64,000 nucleotides of DNA from Amanita rubescens (taxonomy: Eukaryota > Basidiomycota > Agaricomycetes > Agaricales > Amanitaceae), in contig WION01000028.1 of assembly GCA_015039365.1 (NCBI GenBank), forward strand, positions 186,001 through 250,000, read 5' to 3'. Below, piece by piece: positions 9,259 through 18,300 of the stretch. A program made the translations under genes and the position numbers. The notes beneath the pieces are model-generated. The model worked only from the letters and a program-made list of their open reading frames with translations. It was not told where the DNA came from and did not search any database. Numbering within the stretch: the first letter of the stretch is position 1; each line of letters opens with the position of its first letter.

Positions 9259-12200
9259 TTAGAGAATATTGAGTAACGTACGAAATTTTTCAAACTTGAA
9301 ACGAGACAGAGCTTTTGTAAAGATATCTGCAATCATATCATCAGTAGGACAATAGGAAATAGAAAGAATGTTGTTGTAGACAATTTCTCGAACGAAATGG
9401 AAACGGGTATCAATATGCTTGGTATGCATATGGAAAGTAGCGTCCTTCGATAACACGATAGCGCCTTGATTGTCGCAGTAGAGCAGAATTGGTGCCTTGA
9501 TCTCGTCAAAGAAGGGCGAGAGTTCCAAGTGGAGTTTCTGATGCCAGAGTAGATCCTTCACGACGTGTGAGAGAGCAACGTATTCCGACTCAGTGCTTGA
9601 AAGAGTAACGATTGGTTGTTTCTTCGAACTCCATGAAACGGCTCCTTGACCGTGGAAGATGGCGAAGCCGGAGATTGAGTGGCGATGAGCTTGAGAAGCC
9701 CAGTCGGCATCTGAGTAGGCACGTAGTTGAGGGTCCTTTCCTCCAAGGATCAGACACTTATCACGGGTCTGTTTTAGGTTTCGGATCGCTCGTTGAGCGG
9801 CGGCGAGATGTGTCTTTGATGGATCTTCAAGATAACGAGATAAGGTGGAGATGCAATAGGCGACGTCAGCTCGAGTCACGGTGGAGAGATAGAGCAGAGC
9901 GCCGATCATTTCCCGGTAGAAGGAGCGTTCTCGGGCAGTCAGTTTGACTGGTGAGATGTGTGGAGTTCCGGGGGTGAAGTCAGATCCAGGTTCCATCGGA
10001 GTTGAGATGGGGCGTGCGTCTTCAAGTCTGAATCGCTTGACGATCTCGTCGATGTAAGACTGTTGTCCGAGTGATATCGTTCGCTTTTCAAGGTCGCGGG
10101 TGATGTGAACACCTAAGAGCCATTTGATCTCCCCGAGATCGACTAGTTCAAAGTGTTTGTTCAACTGATCCTTGATCAGCTGAGCAGATTCGACCGATTC
10201 GGCAATGATAGTCAGATCATCAGTCGCAACAGCGACGATGGTGTATTTCCCAGTCGAGAATCTGTAGAAGACGCCGAGATCAGCGTTAGATACTTTGTAT
10301 CCGAAGCTGATAAAAGTGTCACGGAGTTTCATGTACCAGCCTCGACCGGCTTGTTTGGTTCCATATAAACCCTTCTTGAGCTTGCAGACGGCTCGTTTCT
10401 GGGCTAGATGGCTTGGTAGGGATCGAAATTGTTCGTAGGAAGGTGGGAGCTCTACGTAGATATCTTCTTTTATTTCAGCGTTGAGATATGCATTCTTGAC
10501 ATCAGCTTGATGTATGACTGATCCTCGTGCGGCGGCCTGGGCGAGAAGGTTCCGAATGGTTTCCCATCGGACTATCCAAACGCGGGTGTCGAAGTAGTCG
10601 ATGCCGAATTTCTGCGTGAAACCGCGGGCGACCAGTCGAGCTTTGTATTTGACGATGTTACCGCGTTCGTCACGCTTAAGCCTGAATACGAACTTGGACG
10701 AAACAATGTTGGCGTCCGCAGGAGCTTCCACTATTTCCCAGGTACCCAGTTTTTCGATTTGGTCCAATTCGGTATGCACAGCCGCACGCCATTTGTCAGC
10801 TTCGTCTCCCTTCAACGCTTCGTTCAACGATCTTGGCTCTCCTTCCGTTCCTGATGCTAGAACATACTCCTGCATAGCTGCAGCAATGAGTAGGTCCTCT
10901 GTGTCTAAATCAACTGCTGAGAGCTGATATTCAGGTTGGTTTTCAGTGATAGCCACCATTCCTCCCCCTGGTGTCTTATCTCCTCTCATCAGCGCCTTGT
11001 AGTAGCCCTGTGGCGGTCTGGCTCGTTTACCACGTCCTAGGAGTTCCTCTGCGACTTCCTCCTCGTCATCTGATGGTTGGATAGGTGTGGATTGGGTTGG
11101 ATCTTGTGTTGGTAGCTTGAATGAGGTTTGGGTGAGAGGTGAGTTTGATTTCGTCGTATCTCCTCCGTTTTTCGTCGGATTGACGTTGTCTAGGGCTGGA
11201 TTTTTAGCTTTTTCGACGCTCTTTCCGGTGGCGCTAACCGTTTGACGATTGGCATCTTCGTTCACCGGTGGTTCGACGTTTTCTGTGGGTGTGACCGCAT
11301 TTTGGGTTTGATTGTTATCTCTGTGAGTCTCCCCTTCAATCAAAGTCGTTTCTGGGGCTGAGAGACCTCTTTTATCGAAGTAGACGTCACGTTCAACAGT
11401 TACAGCGCGTCTGTCCTCCCAATATATCCGGCATCCCTTGGATTCCTCGTCAAAACCAATAAAGCGTCCAGTAGCAACCCTGGACTTTAATTTTGGACTG
11501 TGGGTACGTTTCACCCATACTTTACATCCCCATTCGTGCACGTCTGACAGATTTGGACAATCTCCAGTTGCCATTTCCAACGGAGTTTTCGAATGTGGTA
11601 ATGCCTTTGTGGGAGCGCGATTACGAAGCCAAACTTGGTGAGCGATGGCTTCGGCCCATAGGTTATCAGGTAATTTTGATGCTGACAACATTGCTGTAGC
11701 TCCCTCGACGATCGTTCGGTTTGCGCGCTCGGCTTTTCCGTTGGATTGCGGGCTATCGTGCACAGTAAAGTGGCGGGTGGTCCCAGCTTTCTCCAGGTGT
11801 GCCTTAAAGACAGCGCCTGTGAATTCTCCCCCTCGGTCGGTGCCGAATATCTTTATGGGAGCGTTACGTTGAAGTTTTACCCATGCTTCGTAAACCTTAT
11901 AGGCCTCAAAAGCTTCCGATTTCTTGGTAAGGAAATATATCCGTTGCTCGTGGGTAAACTGATCCTGAAAAAGTATATAGTACTTCTTCCCTTTGAGTGA
12001 CGGCGAGGGAGCGGGTCCCCATAGGTCGGAGACAACCTTGTCGCCGTACTTCTTTGCACGGTCGCTTGTGCTCAGTTTTGGAAACGGCTTCCGCACGGCT
12101 TTCCCTTCTAGGCAATCAGGGCACTGTTCGGGTTTAGAGTCCATATCGAGGTCTACTCCAGTTGCTGTCCCGTTTTTGACCATATGAAGTAAGTCATCAT

Positions 12201-13653
12201 GATTAATATGTCCCATTTTACGGTGTAATTCGTTTATTGACACCTTTCCGGATGCAGCTAGAGCATTATCTACTCCGGAAACACCTTGTGGAGCAATCGA
12301 CACTCGGTATAATCCGTTAACCTTCGGAATGTGAGCAATAACTCGACGTTCGGGTCTGGCAGTACTGATGGTACAGATTCCATCTTCAGTGAGGATCTGG
12401 AATCCTTTGTCATCCATCGTCCCCACGGATACCATCGTGAATGCGAAATCGGGTGCATAATACACATTTCGGAGTGTAACTTTAGTTGGCTGACAACCTT
12501 TTCCCATAGGGAGCAATAACTTTAGATCGCCGCGGCCCGTAGCTTGTAGCAAGAGACCGTTGGCAGCTTTAATAGGTCTTGGGGGAATTTCGGTGAAATT
12601 TGCAAGATCGGAACGGTTCGGAGTGAAGTGCCGGGTGGCTCCGCTGTCGATGATGACGTGGCCATCGCTTGGGACACTGGCTAGGGCTTCTAGAGGTTCG
12701 GTGGGGCAGCATTGCACTGCGAGTGATACATCATCCTCGTCGGGCTCGGTAGACTCGGCGGCATTTGCTTTGGCATTGCCGTCTTTGGTCTTCTTCTCCC
12801 ATGGTGCCTGGCCTTCTTTTCCACCGCCTTTTCGGTAGCAGTCCTCCTTTTTGTGCCCGGTACGTTTGCAATTGGCACATTTGATCTTTTTCTTATCATC
12901 CCGTCTTTTAGACTGCGCAGCTATCATTGCTGCATTCTCGGCAACCCTATCTGCCTCTTTATGGACTTTTTGCTCATCGGCTTCTTCGTGGATAGCTCCA
13001 ATGATTTCGTCGCTAGTGAGTATCTTCTTATTGACACGGGCAGTGGCGCTGAGCGTTTGTAACAGGGAGCGGTAACTCGCTGGGAGTGATTTGCGAATCA
13101 TGGCAGCGAATGATGGATCGGATATGGGAGCACCCATGCCTTCAAGTTGCTCCTTCAGTTCCGACATGCTCGCAAGGTGAGCACGTATGTCGTCATCCTC
13201 GAGACAGACCATAGTTTGCATCCTCGAGAGAACGCTAACTTGGATTAGGTCGCCTTTCTTCTCCATGATTGACACCAATTTGTCCCAGACTTTGGCAGCT
13301 GTATCCTCGTTTTTGACTTGGAGGAATAAAGACTGGCCTATCGTCTCGTAAATGACTTCACGGACTGAGGCCTCTTTTTGCTCGTACTCGTCCTGTTCTT
13401 TTTCGAGTGTGGTGAGCATGGTAGGGGTGAGTTCACTTGTTGTACCCTTCTTGTAGGCTTTGTCATCTTTGAATTCAATCTCGGCAGGCTTCCGCGCGGT
13501 TCCAGTAACATGTCGCTTGAGACCCTTATGAGTGAGAGTATTTATAATCCTCTCGCGGTACGTTATCCAATTGGTACCGTCGTCCTTGAGCTTCGGGAGC
13601 TTCAAGAGCTTGAGGGTGTCTGTTGCTGACATGATGGATTCTCCGGGGCCCAT
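9259..13653 (-). CDS. Copia Gag-Pol polyprotein, intact, 1464 aa
   Basis: A single open frame encodes the whole copia polyprotein. Gag occupies about residues 1-300 and ends in a CX2CX4HX4C knuckle (CANCKRTGHKKEDC). Aspartic protease follows with DSGATRHF. Integrase has an HHCC finger (HRKMGH...CPDC) and the acidic triad in VVSDLWGP, FGTDRGGEFTG and SNGKAERANR. Reverse transcriptase has KKGLYGTKQAGRGWY and a catalytic TDD (AVATDDLTI) in place of the usual VDD. RNase H has YSDADWAS, SSTESEY and CDNQGAI. The first ATG (13653) lies inside the primer-binding site; the next, at 13632 (MSATDTLK), begins the recognisable Gag and may be the real start. There is no separate gag frame, so Gag and Pol must be adjusted by processing or transcript form. 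Confidence 0.95.
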   Translation of the reverse strand: MGPGESIMSATDTLKLLKLPKLKDDGTNWITYRERIINTLTHKGLKRHVTGTARKPAEIEFKDDKAYKKGTTSELTPTMLTTLEKEQDEYEQKEASVREVIYETIGQSLFLQVKNEDTAAKVWDKLVSIMEKKGDLIQVSVLSRMQTMVCLEDDDIRAHLASMSELKEQLEGMGAPISDPSFAAMIRKSLPASYRSLLQTLSATARVNKKILTSDEIIGAIHEEADEQKVHKEADRVAENAAMIAAQSKRRDDKKKIKCANCKRTGHKKEDCYRKGGGKEGQAPWEKKTKDGNAKANAAESTEPDEDDVSLAVQCCPTEPLEALASVPSDGHVIIDSGATRHFTPNRSDLANFTEIPPRPIKAANGLLLQATGRGDLKLLLPMGKGCQPTKVTLRNVYYAPDFAFTMVSVGTMDDKGFQILTEDGICTISTARPERRVIAHIPKVNGLYRVSIAPQGVSGVDNALAASGKVSINELHRKMGHINHDDLLHMVKNGTATGVDLDMDSKPEQCPDCLEGKAVRKPFPKLSTSDRAKKYGDKVVSDLWGPAPSPSLKGKKYYILFQDQFTHEQRIYFLTKKSEAFEAYKVYEAWVKLQRNAPIKIFGTDRGGEFTGAVFKAHLEKAGTTRHFTVHDSPQSNGKAERANRTIVEGATAMLSASKLPDNLWAEAIAHQVWLRNRAPTKALPHSKTPLEMATGDCPNLSDVHEWGCKVWVKRTHSPKLKSRVATGRFIGFDEESKGCRIYWEDRRAVTVERDVYFDKRGLSAPETTLIEGETHRDNNQTQNAVTPTENVEPPVNEDANRQTVSATGKSVEKAKNPALDNVNPTKNGGDTTKSNSPLTQTSFKLPTQDPTQSTPIQPSDDEEEVAEELLGRGKRARPPQGYYKALMRGDKTPGGGMVAITENQPEYQLSAVDLDTEDLLIAAAMQEYVLASGTEGEPRSLNEALKGDEADKWRAAVHTELDQIEKLGTWEIVEAPADANIVSSKFVFRLKRDERGNIVKYKARLVARGFTQKFGIDYFDTRVWIVRWETIRNLLAQAAARGSVIHQADVKNAYLNAEIKEDIYVELPPSYEQFRSLPSHLAQKRAVCKLKKGLYGTKQAGRGWYMKLRDTFISFGYKVSNADLGVFYRFSTGKYTIVAVATDDLTIIAESVESAQLIKDQLNKHFELVDLGEIKWLLGVHITRDLEKRTISLGQQSYIDEIVKRFRLEDARPISTPMEPGSDFTPGTPHISPVKLTARERSFYREMIGALLYLSTVTRADVAYCISTLSRYLEDPSKTHLAAAQRAIRNLKQTRDKCLILGGKDPQLRAYSDADWASQAHRHSISGFAIFHGQGAVSWSSKKQPIVTLSSTESEYVALSHVVKDLLWHQKLHLELSPFFDEIKAPILLYCDNQGAIVLSKDATFHMHTKHIDTRFHFVREIVYNNILSISYCPTDDMIADIFTKALSRFKFEKFRTLLNIL

Positions 13654-13657
13654 AACC
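13646..13657 (-). other. Primer-binding site matching initiator-tRNA anticodon arm
   Basis: On the element's strand GGTTATGGGCCC follows the 5' LTR with no gap. It is complementary to GGGCCCAUAACC, the anticodon stem-loop (CAU anticodon) of eukaryotic initiator methionine tRNA. Drosophila copia is known to prime from an internally cleaved initiator tRNA with this same site. The match here is read directly; use of the half-tRNA is inferred. Confidence 0.8.
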
Positions 13658-13820
13658 TGTTGGCAGGGAAAATTTACCGGGGCGAGATTCTAAGGAACGA
13701 GCCTCAGTTATGATATAAAGAACTGAGGCGTGCAGGCGAACATTCGACGTATCAAATATCAATCAAATAAACATGCACAAATATTGGACTTAGCCGTAGC
13801 GCAACGCTCGTACTCCAACA
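13658..13820 (-). repeat. 5' LTR of the complete copia element (promoter LTR)
   Basis: Identical to 9074-9236 at all 163 positions. It should carry the element's promoter, with TTTATATC within a hairpin-forming dyad, and the transcript start. Confidence 0.95.
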
Positions 13821-14830
13821 CATGTCCCGGCCACCAGCACCCTACTGGGGAACCATCCTCAAATCCAACTCAAACGGAACTTACTTTGGAGTTGCACTTG
13901 AATATGCAAACCGAGATGAGCGGGGATACGTCGATTTTGAAGGATGATTGGGTTGGATGGTATTGCGTTGGTGAACGTTGTAGCGAACCCAGATGAAGCG
14001 GCGATAACGGGCAAGAAGTTGTTACAAACAAAAATTACGCACAACGTTGGTGAGTAGTGCTGTGCCCGCCTGAAGGGAAAGACCTTAAATTTGCCTTAGG
14101 GAGCACATGGAAGTCATTGTCGTATCCCAAACTTGATTTGCTTGGTATGGAGTACGACTGCTTCGATGCCGTAAGTTGTTCATTGTTACCCGTTTCCCCC
14201 AGTTAATTGAAGTAGAAGCAGTCATGTACATTGCATATTCACGGCTACACGGAGAGGACGGACTCCAGAGCTACTTACAGCAGTCCATCTGTCGTCGGTC
14301 TTTTGATGGCTGTAGGGAACGTCGGCCAGTCTTTAGCACCCTACACTGAGAGCGACACATTTCTGAGTCGGGATGCTGGATTCACATGGCAAGAAGTTCA
14401 CAAGGATGCTCATCTCTGGGAGTTTAAAGACTCGGGCTCTCTGCTCATCATGGCAAACGATGAAAAGCCGGTAGATCACCTCTTGTACAGCAAAGACGAG
14501 GATTTGAACTGGAACGAGTACCAATTCACCAAGGACAAGGTTCTGGTTACGTCAATTGTGACAGTTCCGACGGACACGAGCCGGAGGTTCATTTTGATGG
14601 GGTACTATCCCCAGTCGCCGGGCACCAGTGTGATCGTTCATCTTGATTTTACCGCGCTTACTGCAAATAAATGCAAATGATATTCAAATATTGGTACCAT
14701 TATTCTCTAACATCGTTGAAATGGCAGGTAAAGTCAGTATTGAGGATCCGGGCAAGGATGATTTTGAACTGTGGAGCCCAAGTGAGGGAAGGAAGGAAAT
14801 TTGCTTGTTTGGTCGAAGAGTTCTCAGAAT
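13821..14830 (+). pseudogene. VPS10/sortilin relic, second VPS10 domain
   Basis: Continuation of the same dead VPS10 gene downstream of the copia element. Readable pieces in shifting frames are [45 protein letters not shown] and then the longest open stretch (14231-14680): [55 protein letters not shown] and [27 protein letters not shown] follows near 14756 and then the frame fails. These blocks are characteristic of the second VPS10 domain of fungal sortilins and lie in the right order after the domain-one fragment. Transmembrane and cytosolic parts are not found. Several frameshifts and stops are present besides the transposon. Confidence 0.85.
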
Positions 14831-14949
14831 TGGGCTGCGCGCCTAGACGCACCCGGGAGCCAATACTGAGCATACGACGAACCTCTTTCGCATTGATGTT
14901 GGTAAACTCGTGTACTTTACACGTCACTTCGCTGACAGTGTTTCAGTCC

Positions 14950-15160
14950 TACACCGCGACAGATTCTTATTCTTATGCGAGAAGCTAGTCGTTTATGGAT
15001 CGCCAGTGCGAAGATTGCACGGAAGGTGGGTCAATGGCAAACTGCATACAGCGCTATGTTACAAGCTCAGCAAGGCGCCTCGGATATCGCGTTTGTGGAA
15101 AGTGCCAAACTCGTCAAGGCGCGGGGTGAGGCCCACAACTTCGGACAAGTTTGTTGATTA
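14950..15160 (+). pseudogene. ATR/Rad3-type kinase FAT-domain fragment
   Basis: About 60 residues read as REASRLWIASAKIARKVGQW, then QTAYSAMLQAQQ and ESAKLVKARGE. This is the helical repeat pattern of the FAT domain that precedes the kinase in ATR/Mec1/Rad3 checkpoint kinases (W..aaKiaRKaG..qtAysa.LqA....f...AKL.k..GE). Nothing else of that gene, including kinase motifs, is seen nearby. It is therefore a broken scrap lying between the VPS10 relic and the NB-ARC gene, probably left by duplication or rearrangement. The identification rests on motif recognition only. Confidence 0.65.
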
Positions 15161-15290
15161 TAGGTTTTGTTACTACCTTCTGCCGGACTATGCCGAGAAT
15201 TCTTTTCCACGAAGTTCCATGTGACATGTTACATCACTTCCTTTCTTCTTGACCACCACATAGCTACATTCATTCATCACACAATATCAG

Positions 15291-15353
15291 GTAACCTCAT
15301 TTTTGGTCTATTCCATACTAATTCTCAATTCCATATGTATATCTTTCATAGAC
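15291..15353 (+). other. Probable 5' UTR intron of the NB-ARC/TPR gene
   Basis: GTAACC...CATACTAATTC...CATAG has a donor, a branch-like sequence and an acceptor. It ends 10 bp before the ATG at 15364, with CAG as the preceding exon end. Confidence 0.4.
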
Positions 15354-15363
15354 TGTGATCACC

Positions 15364-18300
15364 ATGTCAGTAGATCCACCTCAGGTAGTGAATTCCAGTA
15401 TTTTTGCTGGATACCAGAATGTTGTTGTTATGGATAGCCGATTCACAGAGGTATTGCATTTCAGCATTGCTTCGCCTTGATCTTGTTAATAAGAAGACTC
15501 ATAGATCAACTTCTATCTTCCAGACCCTTCTGACATTGATCTACCTCCTTTACCTCCTAGTAAACATTCTAGTACTTTCTTTACAGGCCAAGATAAGTAC
15601 TTGCAGAAGCTGAAGGAACATTTTACCTCCCAAGTTCAAGGACAAAGGAAATTTTTCTTATTGCATGGTTTAGATGGCATTGGCAAGACTCAGATTTGCC
15701 TGAAATTTATTGAAGAAAATCCTGATTTGTGAGTAATTTACACATTAGTATGATAATTCAAAATAACTGACCTATTCAAGGTTCTCTGATATATTCTGGA
15801 TTGATGCTTCTTCAGAGAAAACTGTTGATTTTGCACTCACACAAATATCCTCAACCTACAGTACTTCACCAAATGGTAGACCCTCAGCCAGATCTGCTCT
15901 TGATTGGATTTGTCAAAGGCCCAACTTTTTGATGGTGTATGATGGAGCAGATGGACATTACTCAGTAGTTGAGAACTTCCTCCCACCAGGAAATGCAGGA
16001 AATATTACAATAACAAGTAGGAATATTGGGTTGAAGAGGATTGCATTGAGCAAGAACTCAATGGAGATTTGTAGCATGGAAGATGAAGATGCTATTTCCT
16101 TGCTATTGAAGTCAGCCATGCTTGATGACACAGATGATGATATCTGTATTCTAGCCCAGCAGCTTGTATCACAATTGGATGGAATCCCTCTTGCCATTGA
16201 CCAGGCAGGAGCATATATGCATTGCTGTGTTTGCAGCATTGATGATTATCTGGAATTGTACACAAGATATAGGAATGAGTTAATGAGTAATACACCAGGA
16301 TTTGAGGGTGCTTCAGATTATGGGAAATCTACATACAGGACATGGGACATTTCCATCAAAAAGATGGAGGATATGGCTGCAAAGGATTATTCACAGGAAT
16401 CTATTGGAGCACAAAGTGCAATCAAGCTCTTAAGGATCTTTGGTTTCCTAGACCATGCCAATATATCACAAGAATTATTCAAAAATGCTGCTGAGAACTA
16501 CATAAAACTTAGACATGTCCAATATCTTTCATCATCATTGAGTTTGCTGGATGACGAAACTGTGTTCATGGGAAAACATGGGGAGTGGGACAAATTAAAG
16601 TTTCTACATGGCATCCAGCTTTTACACTCGTTCTCTTTTATAAGGAGTCAAGATCACCTATATTCCAAGCACCTGCTAGTAAATTCCTGGAGTAGGAACT
16701 GCATACCAAAAGCAGAAGTAACTGATCACTATTACAAAGCAAGAGCACTGTTGTCCTGTTCAATAGCATTTGACAGGAATTATGAATTCTATCTATCACT
16801 TGTACCACATATTAGGTCAAATGTCTTGCATGGATTGGAATTGAACTTGAACAGCAAGTACTATGATGATGAATATGCAAGATTTGCACTTGTATTTGAT
16901 TGTGCTGGGTGCTGGGATGAGGCAGAACAATTGTTACATGTTACAGTGCATCAAAGAAAAACAAAGCTTGGATCAGACCATACAGACACCCTCACCAGCA
17001 TGGCCAATTTGGCAACAATATATAGGAATCAGGGAAGGTGGGATGAGGCAGAGAAGCTTCAGATGGATGTAATGAATGCAAGGAAAGCAAAGATTGGATC
17101 AGATCACCCAGACACTCTCACCACCATGGCTAATTTAGCATCAACATACTGGAATCAGGGAAAGTGGGATGAGGCAGAGAAGCTTGAGATGGAGGTCATG
17201 AATGTAAGAAAAACAAAGCTTGGATCAGACCATCCAGACACTCTCACCAGCATGGTCCATTTGGCATCAACATACTGGAGTCAGGGAAGGCAGGATGAAG
17301 CAGAGAAGCTTCAGATAGTTGCAATGAATGCAGGGAAAACAAAGCTTGGATTGAAAGACCACCCACACTCTCTCACAATGATGGCTAATTTGGCATCAAC
17401 ATACCTGACTCAGGGAAGGTGGGATGAGGCAGAGAAGCTCCAGATGAATGTGATGAATGCATCCAAAGCAAAGCTTGGATCAGATCACCCATCCACTCTC
17501 ATGAGCATGGCCAATTTGGCATCAACATATGTGAATCAGGGAAGGTGGGATGAGGCAGAGAAGCTTCAGATGGATGTAATAAATGCAAGAAAAATAAAGC
17601 TGGGATCAGACCACCCAGACACTCTCAACAGCATGACCAATTTGGCAGCAACATATAGGGAGCAGGGAAGGTGGGATGAGGCAGAACAATTGTTACATGT
17701 TACAGTGCATCAAAGAAAAACAAAGCTTGGATTAGTAGACCATCCAGACACTCTCACCAGCATGGCCCATTTGGCATTAACATACCTGGCTCAGGGAAGG
17801 TGGGATGAGGCAGAGAAGCTTCAGATGGATGTGATGAATGCATCCAAAACCAAGCTTGGATCAGACCACCCATCCACTCTCCTGAGCATGGCCAATTTGG
17901 CATCAACATACAGGAATCAGGGAAGGTGGAATGTGGCAGAGAAGCTTCAGATGGATGTACTAAATGCATTCAGAACAAAGCTTGGACTAGACCATCCAGA
18001 CACTCTCACCAGTGCAGCCAATTTGGCTTCAACATACTGGGAACAGGGAAAGTGGGATGAGGCAGAGAAGCTTCAGGTGAATGTGATGCATGCATTCAAA
18101 GCAAAGTTTGGATTAGACCATCCATTCACTCTTGACAGCATGGGCAGTTTGGCATTAACATACCTTGATCTGGGAAGATGGGATGAGGCAGAGAAGCTTG
18201 AGATAGCTGCAATGAATGCAAGAAAGATGAAATTTGGATCAGACCACCCAGACACTCTCATGGGCATGGGCAATTTGGCATCAATATATATGTCTCAGGG

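Larger units (their letters stand above)
9074..13820 (-). mobile_element. Complete Ty1/copia element, 4747 bp, apparently very recent
   Basis: A full-length copia element on the minus strand. It is bounded by two 163-bp LTRs that I find identical over their whole length, each starting TGTTGG and ending CCAACA, and by CATGT target duplications. Between them lies one open polyprotein frame (9259-13653). The primer-binding site directly follows the 5' LTR and the polypurine tract directly precedes the 3' LTR. Identical LTRs, no stop codons and an exact target duplication indicate recent insertion and possible competence. It sits inside the already decayed VPS10 relic: removing the element and one CATGT rejoins the VPS10 sequence at ...GACCATGTCCCGG. 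Confidence 0.97.
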
